A DNA stretch of 64,000 nucleotides, from the NCBI GenBank assembly GCA_003202005.1, contig QJJF01000010.1, positions 122,968 to 186,967 on the forward strand, read 5' to 3'. This document shows, one piece after another, positions 25,584 through 35,227 of this stretch (positions are counted from its first letter, which is position 1; each line of letters starts with the position of its first letter). Under the pieces are notes generated by a model, which was given only the letters and a program-made list of their open reading frames with translations, was not told where the DNA came from and searched no databases. Source of the DNA: Williamsia faeni. GTDB lineage: Bacteria > Actinomycetota > Actinomycetes > Mycobacteriales > Mycobacteriaceae. Both the position numbers and the translations under genes were made by a program.

Positions 25584-27374
25584 GTGGATGACAACACCGC
25601 CAAGGTGACAAAGATCATCGATCGGCTGCGGGAATTGGTGGCGGAGGCAGATCGCCGCGATATCGGTGCCCGCCTCGACGCCGCGCGTGACCGAGTGCAG
25701 GATCCGCGGGCTCGTGTGGTGGTGCTGGGACAACTCAAGCAGGGCAAGAGCAACCTCATCAACGCGCTCTTGAACATTCCGGTCTGCCGCGTAGGTGACG
25801 ACGAGACCACGTCGACGGTCACGATGATCGGCTACGGGACTGAGCCGGCAGCGCGACTGGTCGTCGATGACGGGAACGAGGCCCGGCGGATCGAGGTACC
25901 GATGGACGACATCCGCAAGGATTTGAGCCGGGCGCCGGCGGCCGGTGGTGCGAGGGTGATTCGTCTGGAAATCGAAGTGCCCAGCCCGTTGCTCAAACGG
26001 GGACTGGTCATCATCGACACACCCGGTAGCGGCGGCGTCGGCTCGCCACATGCCGCGGCCACGCTGGGATTGTTGCCGGCCGCGAGTGCAGTCATCGTCG
26101 CGTCGGACGTCAGCCAGGAGTACACCGCGCCGGAAATGGCATTCATCCGTCAGGCAACCGAGTTGTGTCCCACCGCCCTTATGGTGGCGACGAAAACGGA
26201 TCTCTACCCGCGATGGCGCGACGTCGTCGCAGCCGATGTCGGCCATCTGCAGAACATCGGAAGTTCGCTGGAACCGCTGCCCACCTCGTCGGCGCTACGC
26301 TCCCATGCAGTCCGGCTGAATGACAAGGAACTGAATGAGGAATCGGGCTTCCCGAAGCTGCTCGAGTTCCTCGGTGACAAGGTGCTGGCGGCTGACAAGA
26401 ATCAGATGCAAGAGATGGTGATGAGTGAAATCGGCTCGGCCGCCGGACATCTGATGCTGGCGATGCGGTCGGAGCTGAGTATTCTGCGCGACCCGGAACT
26501 TCGTCAGGGAATCGTTGCCGAACTGGAGCGGGCAAAATCCGAGGCGAAGGAACTCGCGGGCCGAACAGCGCTGTGGCAGCAGGTGCTCGGCGACGGGATC
26601 GCCGATCTTTCCGCGGACTCGGATTTCGACCTGCGCAACAGATTTCGGAACTTGACCAAAGAGTTCGAGCAGGAGATCGACCGATGCGATCCGGCGAGGA
26701 TCTGGGAGGACCTGGGTGCGCGACTGCAGGACGAGGTCAGCGCGGCCGTCGGTGACAACTTCGTCTGGACCCACCAGCGATCGGTCCAGCTGGCCGAAGC
26801 CGTCGCAGAATCGTTCGCAGCAGTCGGTGACGTGATGATTCCGCACCTGGCGCTCGCGTCGGTCGGTTCCGAGATCGCGCCGGTCGACAGCCTGGTCGAT
26901 CTGGAACAGTCGCCGTCGGGGACGGTGAACAAAGTCATGATCGGGATGCGGGGATCGTACGGCGGAATGATGATGTTCGGGATGATCTCGACCCTGGTGG
27001 GCATGACCATGGTGAACCCATTCTCAGTGCTCGCCGGAGTGATGCTGGGCCGCAAGACATTCACCGACGACCGCGATGCCCGATTGACCCGCAGGCGCGC
27101 TGAGGCAAAAATGGCCGTACGCCGGTTTGTCGATGACGTTCTGTTCGAGGTCGGGCGCGAATCCCGGGAACGCCTGCGACTGATTCAGCGTGTGCTGCGT
27201 GACCACTTCCGTGAAATCGCCGAGCAGACAACACGATCGCTCACCGAGTCGATCCAGTCGACCGAAAGGGCTGCCAACAAAGAAGTGTCGGAGAGGGAGT
27301 CGAGAGCGAAAATGATAGAGCAGCAACTGAAGTTCCTCAGTGACGTGCACACCTGGTCCGGGGCAGCGTCATGA
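25584..27374 (+). CDS. iniA: Bacterial dynamin-like protein IniA
   Basis: This 596-aa dynamin-family GTPase has the P-loop GQLKQGKSNLINALL at 49-63, the switch-2 DTPGSGG and the G4 motif TKTD. A long helical stalk follows. A hydrophobic stretch at about 460-489 (GGMMMFGMISTLVGMTMVNP and on) is the likely membrane-inserting loop. Mycobacterial IniA binds and remodels the inner membrane and is induced by cell-wall drugs such as isoniazid. The GTG start has GAGGAG eight nt upstream; the frame is open further up but without a better start. Its stop overlaps the iniC start. Confidence 0.88.
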   Translation: MDDNTAKVTKIIDRLRELVAEADRRDIGARLDAARDRVQDPRARVVVLGQLKQGKSNLINALLNIPVCRVGDDETTSTVTMIGYGTEPAARLVVDDGNEARRIEVPMDDIRKDLSRAPAAGGARVIRLEIEVPSPLLKRGLVIIDTPGSGGVGSPHAAATLGLLPAASAVIVASDVSQEYTAPEMAFIRQATELCPTALMVATKTDLYPRWRDVVAADVGHLQNIGSSLEPLPTSSALRSHAVRLNDKELNEESGFPKLLEFLGDKVLAADKNQMQEMVMSEIGSAAGHLMLAMRSELSILRDPELRQGIVAELERAKSEAKELAGRTALWQQVLGDGIADLSADSDFDLRNRFRNLTKEFEQEIDRCDPARIWEDLGARLQDEVSAAVGDNFVWTHQRSVQLAEAVAESFAAVGDVMIPHLALASVGSEIAPVDSLVDLEQSPSGTVNKVMIGMRGSYGGMMMFGMISTLVGMTMVNPFSVLAGVMLGRKTFTDDRDARLTRRRAEAKMAVRRFVDDVLFEVGRESRERLRLIQRVLRDHFREIAEQTTRSLTESIQSTERAANKEVSERESRAKMIEQQLKFLSDVHTWSGAAS

Positions 27375-28882
27375 ACGCCTTCGATCGAGTTCGTGCGATG
27401 CTCGCGGAAGCCGGGCACGTGTACCGAAATGATCCCGCATTTGGTGGTACCGGTGCCGCGCACGAGATCGATCGGTGTGCGGCCCGCCTCGAAGAGCCGC
27501 TGCGGATTGCGCTTGCGGGCACGCTCAAGGCCGGCAAATCAACCCTGCTGAACGCACTGGTGGGAGAAGAGCTCGCACCCACGGACGCAACCGAGTGCAC
27601 GCGTATCGTCACCTGGTTCCATCACGGAGCGACCCCGGCAGTCCGGGCCTGGCACATGAATGGTCTGAGTGCGCCGGTGCCGGTCGACCGCCGCGATGGA
27701 CAGCTCCACTTCGATGTCGAATCACTTGACCCGGCCGGCATCGACCGCCTGGTGGTGAACTGGCCGTCCACCGAGCTCAGCCGTCAGACGATCATCGACA
27801 CTCCCGGTACGGCGTCACTGAATTCTGAAGTGTCCCAACGGACCTTGCGTCTGCTCACCCCACAGGACGGCGTTCCGGGGGCCGATGCCGTGCTGTATCT
27901 GATGCGGATGTCGACCGCCGCCGACGTGAACATGCTGTCCGAATTGAACCGCCAGGTGGGTGGTCGGTCCGGACCATTGGGAGTGATCGGCGTGGTGTCG
28001 CGGGCAGACGAAATCGGTGTCGGCCGCATCGATGCGATGTTCTCTGCGAAAGAGATTGCCGCTCGCTACTCGGCAGAACTGGCGTCGTCGGGCCTGTGCC
28101 AGGCGGTGGTGCCGGTGGCCGGACTGCTGGCCCTGACCGCGCGAACACTGCGTCAGAGTGAGTTCAAGGCATTGAAAGCGCTGTGTGATGTCGCTCCTGA
28201 CGATCTGCAACTGGCCATGCTGTCGGCCGACCGCTTCTGCCGTCCCGACAGTGTGCTGCCGCTCGACAGTGAGGTCCGGGTCCGGCTGATCGAACGCTTC
28301 GGTCTGTTCGGGGTCCGGATCGCGTTGGCGCTGCTGCAGAGTGGCTCCACCGACTCGATCGAATTGTCGAAACAGTTGTTGGAGCGCAGTGGGCTGACCG
28401 AACTGCAGTCGGTGATCGACGTCCAGTTCGGCCAGCGAGCCGATCAACTCAAAGTCCATTCGGCACTGAATGAGTTGTCGCGGATCTTGCGGCAGTATCC
28501 GACCCAACGGGTTGCCCCGATTCGCGCGGCCGCCACCCGGATGCTGGGCGACGTGCACGGATTCGAGGAGCTACGCCTGCTGGGCATGCTTCGTTCCCGG
28601 AAGACATCGCTGACGGAAGGCGAACAGACCGAGGTGACCCGGCTGATCGGCGGGTACGGGACGACCCCCGATGATCGGCTGGGACTCGACCCGTTCGAGA
28701 CCATGACCTCCGGGCGTGAGGCGGCGCTGGCGGCCGCGCACCGCTGGCGGAACCGGTCGTCGAATCCGTTGAACGACTCGTTCACCGCCCGGGTCTGCCG
28801 GGCCGGAAGCCGCAGCGCCGAAGGCATCGTCGCGGATCTCTCGGCCTCCCGCGTCGCCGACCACTCCACCCGCCGCCACTGA
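27371..28882 (+). CDS. iniC: Bacterial dynamin-like protein IniC
   Basis: This 503-aa dynamin-like GTPase has the P-loop GTLKAGKSTLLNALVG from residue 50, switch-1 Thr in DATECTRIVTW, the switch-2 DTPGTAS and a SRAD G4-like motif. The helical C-terminal half has no strongly hydrophobic loop. In mycobacteria iniC follows iniA in one operon, and the two are thought to cooperate in membrane maintenance under envelope stress. The ATGA overlap with iniA indicates coupled translation. A 21-bp repeat array starts 2 nt after the stop. Confidence 0.87.
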   Translation: MNAFDRVRAMLAEAGHVYRNDPAFGGTGAAHEIDRCAARLEEPLRIALAGTLKAGKSTLLNALVGEELAPTDATECTRIVTWFHHGATPAVRAWHMNGLSAPVPVDRRDGQLHFDVESLDPAGIDRLVVNWPSTELSRQTIIDTPGTASLNSEVSQRTLRLLTPQDGVPGADAVLYLMRMSTAADVNMLSELNRQVGGRSGPLGVIGVVSRADEIGVGRIDAMFSAKEIAARYSAELASSGLCQAVVPVAGLLALTARTLRQSEFKALKALCDVAPDDLQLAMLSADRFCRPDSVLPLDSEVRVRLIERFGLFGVRIALALLQSGSTDSIELSKQLLERSGLTELQSVIDVQFGQRADQLKVHSALNELSRILRQYPTQRVAPIRAAATRMLGDVHGFEELRLLGMLRSRKTSLTEGEQTEVTRLIGGYGTTPDDRLGLDPFETMTSGREAALAAAHRWRNRSSNPLNDSFTARVCRAGSRSAEGIVADLSASRVADHSTRRH

Positions 28883-28884
28883 CC

Positions 28885-29073
28885 CCGCCGACCGTGCCCA
28901 TCGAACCGCCGACCGTGCCAACCGCCCGCCGCCGAGCGTGCCCATCGAACCGTCGAGCGTGCCCATCGAACCGTCGAGCGTGCCAAAACTGTTAGGTAAC
29001 AGGCAGTTTCGGCACGCTCGACGGTCACAAGGGCACGCTCGACGGTGATAAGGGCACGCTCGGCGGCGGCGGC
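28885..29073. repeat. Array B of the 21-bp intergenic unit, inverted-repeat form
   Basis: Direct units start at 28885, 28906, 28929 (after a 2-nt insertion), 28950 and 28971. A centre with TGTTAGGTAACA (28990-29001) is flanked by AAAACTG and CAGTTT. Inverted units follow at 29011, 29032 and 29053. It fills the gap between the convergent iniC and htpG genes. The last unit ends 20 nt from the htpG stop. Confidence 0.9.
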
Positions 29074-29092
29074 GGGGGGTGGCGTCGGGTGG

Positions 29093-31042
29093 CTATCCCT
29101 CGGCGACGGTCCTCGTCAGAAGGTCGGCGAGGGTTTTGCTGAAGGCGGCAGGTTGCTTGGGTGTGCCACCTTCTGCCAACAACGCTGCACCGTAGAGCAA
29201 TTCGGCCGACTGGCGCAGTGCGGTGTCATCGCCGCGATCGGCAAATGCCTTCTGCAGTCCGGCGGTCAGCGCGTGATCCGGGTTGAGTTCCAGGATCCGC
29301 TTGCTGTCGGGCATCGGGATACCCGAATCCCGGTACATCCGCTCGAGTGCCGGTGAAAGGCTCTGTGCCTCACCGACAATGCACGCCGCCGAATCGGTCA
29401 GCCGGCTCGACAACCGCACCGCGCTGACGTCGTCGACGAGCACGCCGGTCATCCAGGTGAGAAGGTCGCTGAACTCCTCCTCCTTCTTGTCGTCCTCTTC
29501 CTTGTCGGCTTCGCCGCTCAGATCGACCTCACCCTTGGCCACCGATTGCAGCGGCTTGCCTTCGAAGTCGGTGATCGATCCGATCCACATCTCGTCGATC
29601 GGGTCGGTGAGCAGCAGTACCTCGATGCCCTTGGCCTTGAACGCCTCGAGGTGCGGGGACTTCTCGAGCTGCTCCCGCGAATCGCCGGTGGCGTAGAAGA
29701 TCTGGGTCTGCGTGTCTTTCATCCGCTCGACGTATTCGGTCAATGATGTTGCGGTGTCGGCAGAGTGGGTCGAACTGAGCGAGATGATCGCCAGCAGGGC
29801 GTCCTGGTTGTCGACGTCCTGGAGCAGGCCTTCCTTGAGGACCCGGCCATACTGCGACCACAGGGTGTCGTACTTCTCGCGGTCATTGGTGCGCAGATCC
29901 TTGATCGTGCTGAGGACCTTCTTGGTGAGCCGACGCCGGATCGCCTTGATCTGCCGGTCCTGCTGCAGGATCTCGCGGGAGACGTTCAGCGACAGATCCG
30001 CTGCGTCGACGAGACCCTTCACGAACCGAAGATATTCGGGCATGAGTTCTTCGCAGTCGTCCATGATGAACACCCGCTTGACGTACAACTGCACGCCGGC
30101 CTTGTGCTCGCGCATGAACAGATCGAACGGCGCCGTCGACGGGATGAACAGCAGGGCCTGGTACTCGAACGTGCCCTCGGCCTTCATCACGATGGTCTCG
30201 AGTGGATCGTCCCAGGCGTGGCTGACGTGCCGGTAGAACTCGGCATACTCCTCGTCGGTGACCTCCGAGCGAGGCCGGGTCCACAGCGCCTTCTGCGAGT
30301 TCAGGGTCTCGGTTGCGGTCACCTCGGTGGGTGCGTCGTCGCCTTCCTCGGTGTCCTCGTCGGCGGGCTTCGGGGGTGCCGGCTTGGTCACCTCCATGCG
30401 GATGGGCCACGAGATGAAGTCGGAGTACTTCTTGACCAGTTCCCGGATCTTCGGCACCGACGTGTAGTCGTGCAGATCGTCCTCGGAGTCGACGGGCTTC
30501 AGGTGCAACGTCACCGTCGTACCCTGCGGCGCGCCCTCGACCTCCTCGATCGTGTACTTGCCGGCTCCCTCGGACTCCCAGCGGGTGGCGTGGGTCTTGC
30601 CCGCCTTGCGGGTGAGCAGCGTGACCTTGTCGGCCACCATGAACGTCGAGTAGAAGCCGATGCCGAACTGGCCGATCAGCTCTTCCGACGCCGCCGAGTC
30701 CTTGGCCTCCTTCAGCTTCTTCCGGACCTCCGCGGTCCCCGACTTCGCCAGCGTGCCGATCAGGTCGATCACCTCATCGCGGGTCATGCCGATGCCGTTG
30801 TCGGAGATCGAGAAGGTGCGAGCTTCGGAGTCGGCGGCGATCTCGATGTGAAGATCCGAGGTGTCGGCGTCGAGATCCTTGTCCCTGTACGACTCCATCC
30901 GCAGCTTGTCGAGGGCGTCCGATGCGTTGGACACCAGCTCTCGCAGGAAGGAATCTTTGTTCGAGTAGATCGAGTGGATCATGAGATCCAGCAGCTGCCG
31001 CGCCTCGGCGGCGAACTCCAACTCTTCGACCTGAGCGCTCAC
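29093..31042 (-). CDS. htpG: Molecular chaperone HtpG (Hsp90)
   Basis: This 649-aa Hsp90 has the GHKL ATP-site motifs [25 protein letters not shown] and [15 protein letters not shown]. The middle domain Arg is in [11 protein letters not shown]. The GTG at 31042 ([15 protein letters not shown]) is chosen because GGAGGAG sits six nt before it and the product aligns with mycobacterial HtpG. The ATG at 31057 would put the ribosome site inside the gene. It is an ATP-dependent cytosolic chaperone. It converges on iniC with array B between. No HspR or CIRCE box is seen upstream. Confidence 0.96.
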
Positions 31043-31158
31043 GTGATGCTCCTCCATTGTGTTTCAGTACTTATTACGTGCTCCCGACCCAACATTTTAG
31101 GCTGACCGTCCGTAGTACATTCAGGGCTCATGCCTGATAGCCGGAACGGGGGGTAGCA

Positions 31159-31830
31159 GTGAGCTCGGTCATCCAGAATGTTTTGGGTCCGGAATTCGAG
31201 AAACTGCACCCGAACTTGCAGTGGCGCTACGGAATTGACTCGCAGTCGCAGTTGGCGCAAGAGACGAGCGGGATCATGGAATCGATTTACAGTTCGCCGG
31301 TTGTCTCGACCGCGCTGCGACATTTCGGTAAACGGAACGCCATGCCGACCAAGTCCAGTCGCCTCGTCCCGTTCACGATGCATAATTATTGTTATCAAGA
31401 TGAACTGGGCCGCGAATCGCTTGCGGTGATGCGATCGCTCAACTACACCAGCGGACCACAGGGTTTGAACTCGCTGCTCGTGGATGGTCGCGAGGGGCTC
31501 GTCGACTACTTCGGTGACGGTCCCGAACTGCTCTGGCCGTTGGAAGCGAGCGTCGACCGCGGCTCGCTGATTTTCCAAAGCGGACCCATGCGACTGCTGA
31601 CGGCGGGCCCCAAGGTCGGAATGCGTGGATTGCTGGCGGCCCGGATGTTATACGCCGAGGGCTGGGACTCCGAGCGCAACCGGTTCCGCGTCGACGCGTC
31701 AGTGCGCAATCCCGTGATCGGTGAGCTGATCCACTATCGCGGCTGGTTCACCGCCCAGGATGTCCCGTGCCGACTACGGGACATCCCGGACGAGGCGTGG
31801 CCACATCGACTCATCGAGCGAGAGAGCTGA
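31159..31830 (+). CDS. DUF4166 family protein
   Basis: This 223-aa protein starts at a GTG, with VLGPEFEKLHPNLQWRYG near the N-terminus, a pattern of DUF4166 proteins. Mixed alpha/beta content is likely, with no signal peptide. The family is of unknown function and is often found in actinobacteria and firmicutes, sometimes fused to saccharopine-dehydrogenase-like domains. It is divergent from htpG and followed by a bidirectional hairpin. Confidence in the family comes from the N-terminal motif and the length. Confidence 0.7.
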   Translation: MSSVIQNVLGPEFEKLHPNLQWRYGIDSQSQLAQETSGIMESIYSSPVVSTALRHFGKRNAMPTKSSRLVPFTMHNYCYQDELGRESLAVMRSLNYTSGPQGLNSLLVDGREGLVDYFGDGPELLWPLEASVDRGSLIFQSGPMRLLTAGPKVGMRGLLAARMLYAEGWDSERNRFRVDASVRNPVIGELIHYRGWFTAQDVPCRLRDIPDEAWPHRLIERES

Positions 31831-31837
31831 GCCGATG

Positions 31838-31890
31838 ATGTGCCCTTCTGGCGAGTAAAACCCCAGGTCGGGGCCGCCAAAAGGGCACAT
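31838..31890. terminator. Bidirectional terminator hairpin
   Basis: ATGTGCCCTT (31838-31847) pairs with AAGGGCACAT (31881-31890), with partly paired CTGGCG and CCGCCA inside. It serves the convergent DUF4166 and monooxygenase genes. Confidence 0.75.
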
Positions 31891-31898
31891 GATCGGGT

Positions 31899-33236
31899 TT
31901 AGGCAGGCGCTGACAGGCCGAGGTGGTCGCGCAGGGTGTCGCCCTCGTATTCGGTCCGGTAGACCCCACGCTCCTGCAGCAGCGGGATGACGGTATCGGT
32001 GAATTCGTCGAGCCCACCCGGGGTGATGTGGGGGGCCAGGATGAATCCGTCGCTGGCGTCGGCCTGCACGAGGTCATTGATCTGGGTGGCGACGGTCGCC
32101 GGTGTTCCGATGAAGGACTGACGTCCGGTCACCTCGATGATCAATTCGCGAGTGGTCAGGTTCTTCGCCTCCGCCAGTGCTCGCCACTGCGCTGCCACGT
32201 CCAGCGGATCCCGATGCATGCGCACACTGGCGCGACCCTTAGCGATCGTGTTCTCGCCGACCAGCGGATCGACGGTCGGCAACGGACCATCGGGATCGTG
32301 GTCGGACAGGTCGCGGTTCCACAGCTGTTCGAGGAACTTGATCGCCGTCTGCCCGCTGACCTGCTGGAGGCGGACTTCGTGTGCCCGCTCCTGGGCCTCG
32401 GCATCGGTGTCACCGAGGACAAACGTGGCGGCGGGCAGGATCAGCAGCTCTTCCGGGCGGCGGCCGTAGGTCGCGAGCCGTCCCTTGACGTCCTTGTAGA
32501 ACACCTGCCCCTCGTCGAGCGTGGAGTGGCGCGAGAAGATGGCATCGGCCTTGGCGGCCGCGAATTCGCGACCTTCCTCGGAATCGCCGGCCTGGAAGAT
32601 GACCGGCCGTCCCTGCGGGCCGCGAGGCACGTTGAACTGACCGGCGATGTCGAACTGGTTGTCGGTGTGGCTGAAGGTTCCGGCGTCGGGACGTCGCAGG
32701 AACGTCCCCGACTCGCGGTCGGCGACGATGTCATCGTCGTTCCACGAGTCCCAGAGTTCGGTCGTGACCTCCAGGAACTGTTGTGCGCGTTGGTATCTCT
32801 GCTCCTGCGGCAGGTAACCGCCGCGGCGGAAGTTCTGCCCGGTGAATTCGTCCCACGAGGTCACCACATTCCACGCGGCGCGTCCGGCGGTGAGGTGGTC
32901 GAGACTGGCGAACTGCCGGGCGACCTCATAGGGCTCGTTGAACGTCGAGTTGATGGTGCCGGTGAGCCCGAGTTTGTCGGTGACCGCAGCCAGGGCCGCC
33001 AAGATCGTGAACGTGTCCGGACGTCCGACCACATCGAGGTCGTAGATGAGCCCGTTCTGCTCGCGCAGGCGCAGCCCCTCGGCCAGAAAGAGGAAGTCGA
33101 ACTTGGCGCGTTCCGCAGTCTTTGCGAAGTGGGTGAACGAGCTGAAGTCGATGTGGCTGCCGGCGGCCGGATCGCTCCACACCGTGGTGTTGTTGACCCC
33201 CGGGAAATGTGCTGCGAGGTGTACCTGCTTGGTCAT
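31899..33236 (-). CDS. FMN-dependent monooxygenase, NtaA/SnaA/DszA family
   Basis: This 445-aa luciferase-like monooxygenase has the family N-terminus (VHLAAHFPGVNNTTVWSDP), then FDFLFLAEGLRLRE and AAWNVVTSWDEFTGQNF, which includes the conserved NVVTS flavin-site stretch. PVIFQAGDSEEGREFAA is also typical. These enzymes take FMNH2 from a separate reductase and oxidise nitrilotriacetate-, sulfone- or alkanesulfonate-type compounds. It is coupled (ATGA) behind another LLM gene. No flavin reductase is adjacent. The substrate is unknown. Confidence 0.88.
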   Translation of the reverse strand: MTKQVHLAAHFPGVNNTTVWSDPAAGSHIDFSSFTHFAKTAERAKFDFLFLAEGLRLREQNGLIYDLDVVGRPDTFTILAALAAVTDKLGLTGTINSTFNEPYEVARQFASLDHLTAGRAAWNVVTSWDEFTGQNFRRGGYLPQEQRYQRAQQFLEVTTELWDSWNDDDIVADRESGTFLRRPDAGTFSHTDNQFDIAGQFNVPRGPQGRPVIFQAGDSEEGREFAAAKADAIFSRHSTLDEGQVFYKDVKGRLATYGRRPEELLILPAATFVLGDTDAEAQERAHEVRLQQVSGQTAIKFLEQLWNRDLSDHDPDGPLPTVDPLVGENTIAKGRASVRMHRDPLDVAAQWRALAEAKNLTTRELIIEVTGRQSFIGTPATVATQINDLVQADASDGFILAPHITPGGLDEFTDTVIPLLQERGVYRTEYEGDTLRDHLGLSAPA

Positions 33237-34465
33237 CGGCTGATCAGATCCCCTGTTGAGTGATTGTTGGTTGGTGCGTAGCGGTTGGCCGGGAGGTCGA
33301 GTCCCAGATTTCCGCGCAGTGTGGACGAGGTATAGCCGTCGCGGAACCGTCCGCGGCGCTGGAGTTCGGGTACCAACGCGGTGGTGATCGCAGTCAGGTC
33401 GTGAGGGATCGCGCCGGGGCGGAGCCGGAACCCGGTGATCCCGGCCTCTGCCAGTTCTTCGAGGTGATCGGCCAGCTCGGCCGCTGTGCCGGTGAAGATC
33501 AGGGCATCGCTCTGGTACTCGGACCCGGCGAGCTCGTCCAGACGAGCCTTGCGGCCGGCGGCGGCCTGGGTCGAATCATCCAGGAACACAACCAGATCGG
33601 CGAAGATGTGGACGGTTTCCGCGACACGTCCCGCCGACTCCTGGGCCGTCCGGATCGTGGCGATGGTCTCGGTGGCCCGGGCGGTGGTGTGTGGCGTCAC
33701 GAACCCGATATCCGCCGACTGGCCGATCAGCTCGTACGGGATCTGCTGATGACCCAGGGCGGCGATCACTGGTTGTCCCTGAGGTGGTCGCGGGGTGATC
33801 GACGGACCGCGGACGGAGAAGAAGCGGCCCTCGAAGTCGATGTAGTGGAGCTTGTCGCGATCGACGAAACGACCTGTTGCGGCGTCCCGGATCTCGGCGT
33901 CGTCCTCCCACGAATCCCACAGTCGGCGCAGGACCTCGGCGTAATCGCCGGCCTCCTCGAAGAGATCGGCGATCAGCGACTGCGCCGCGGGGCCGGTGAG
34001 GTCGGCGGACAGGTCGGGGAAGGTGCGCCTGCCGAAGAGTTTTGCTTCGTGTTCCTGGGCGGAAACCTGCAACCGGACTCCGGCCCGGCCAGTGCTCACG
34101 TAGTCGAGCGTGGCGATCGCCTTGGCGAGATGGAAAGGCTCGGTGTGCGTCACGACAGCAGTGGGAATGATGCCGATGTTCGAGGTCAACGGTGCGATCC
34201 GGGATGCGATCAGCACGGAGTCGAGACGACCACTGACCCGGTCGGTCCTGGCGTCGAGCCCTTGCAGCGTGGCGGGTCGCAGGCCGAACGAGTCTTCGAT
34301 GGTGACGAAGTCGAGTCCACCGCGCTCGGCTTCGGTGACCAGATCTGCCCAGTACGCCGCTGTGAGCAGTTCGGCTGGTCTGGCATCGGGTTCACGCCAG
34401 GCGGCCGGGTGCCAGCCGGCTCCTTCCAGCGCGACTGCAAGATGCACGCTCGCAGTTGTCGACAT
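33233..34465 (-). CDS. LLM-class flavin-dependent oxidoreductase
   Basis: This 410-aa TIM-barrel flavoenzyme begins ASVHLAVALEGAGWHPAAWR and has the flavin-site segment YVSTGRAGVRLQVSAQ and RPPQGQPVIAALGHQQ. The start at 34465 follows a clear GAAGGAG; the open frame upstream lacks one. It is the first gene of a two-gene leftward operon with the NtaA-like monooxygenase, a pairing typical of organosulfur or xenobiotic use. It is divergent from a GNAT-WhiB unit. Confidence 0.85.
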   Translation of the reverse strand: MSTTASVHLAVALEGAGWHPAAWREPDARPAELLTAAYWADLVTEAERGGLDFVTIEDSFGLRPATLQGLDARTDRVSGRLDSVLIASRIAPLTSNIGIIPTAVVTHTEPFHLAKAIATLDYVSTGRAGVRLQVSAQEHEAKLFGRRTFPDLSADLTGPAAQSLIADLFEEAGDYAEVLRRLWDSWEDDAEIRDAATGRFVDRDKLHYIDFEGRFFSVRGPSITPRPPQGQPVIAALGHQQIPYELIGQSADIGFVTPHTTARATETIATIRTAQESAGRVAETVHIFADLVVFLDDSTQAAAGRKARLDELAGSEYQSDALIFTGTAAELADHLEELAEAGITGFRLRPGAIPHDLTAITTALVPELQRRGRFRDGYTSSTLRGNLGLDLPANRYAPTNNHSTGDLISR

Positions 34466-34636
34466 CGGTACTCCTTCATTTCGGTATCGGCGGCAAGCAG
34501 GATTCATGTCTGCGCCAACAACAAGATTGCCTGAAGGTGGTCTCGGACCCGATGTCATCGGATCAGCGTGGTTCTAACCATCGCCTGTCGAGCGATTTCG
34601 CGGCTGAATGGATGCATCATCGCGGAGGGAGCGGCC

Positions 34637-35227
34637 ATGTCGTTTGTCAGAAAGTTGTTGTCGGTCGACCAGATGTTGATGGCTGCGGCTGCGGTCCATC
34701 CGGAGGCGCCGCCGGCACTGCCGATGATCGAGGCATGTCGCACGAACATCGAGATCGTGCGTGTCGGGCACGATGATCGGCTCGCCCGGACCGCGTTGTC
34801 CCAGGTGGCGATAGAGAACAGTCGGCGCTACGGCGGAACGTCGTGCGGCTGGTTCGCGAAGCTGCGGGTTCGACCGGGTGACGCCCTTCTCGTCGCAGTT
34901 GCCGACGGAACCCCGGTGGCCGGTGGAGAGTATCGGCGCGCCGATGACGACACCGCCGAGATCACCCGGATCTGGACCACCTCCGCGCAGCGTCGGCAGG
35001 GTCTGGGGAGCCGGATCCTGGCCCGACTCGAGGCCGAGGCCGCCAACCACGGACATCGCCGGGTCCTGATGACGACCGGCCCGGATCAGTCCGACGTGCA
35101 TGCGTTGTGCCGGCACGAGGGGTACCAGCCGGTGCGCACCACAGAACTGCCCGGCGCGCAGGCCGGTATCGCAGTGTGGGGCAAAGATCTGTCGGTGGTG
35201 CGCATACCGTTTGCTGTTTCGGCATGA
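34637..35227 (+). CDS. GNAT family N-acetyltransferase
   Basis: This 196-aa protein has the acetyl-CoA binding loop SAQRRQGLGSRILARLEAEA (residues about 115-135), preceded by ITRIWTT and followed by CRHEGYQPV. The start at ATG 34637 is behind GGAGGGAGC; the open frame extends to a GTG at 34568 without a ribosome site. The acceptor is unknown. Its stop overlaps the WhiB start (ATGA), which suggests a shared transcript. Confidence 0.82.
   Translation: MSFVRKLLSVDQMLMAAAAVHPEAPPALPMIEACRTNIEIVRVGHDDRLARTALSQVAIENSRRYGGTSCGWFAKLRVRPGDALLVAVADGTPVAGGEYRRADDDTAEITRIWTTSAQRRQGLGSRILARLEAEAANHGHRRVLMTTGPDQSDVHALCRHEGYQPVRTTELPGAQAGIAVWGKDLSVVRIPFAVSA

Noticed and set aside
29765..31105. A 446-aa open frame antisense to htpG
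   Set aside because: Pure shadow of htpG with leucine/arginine/aspartate-rich composition.
31899..34465. Complete dsz-type desulfurisation operon
   Set aside because: Only two luciferase-like monooxygenases are present; there is no DszB-like desulfinase or flavin reductase beside them, so a substrate cannot be assigned.
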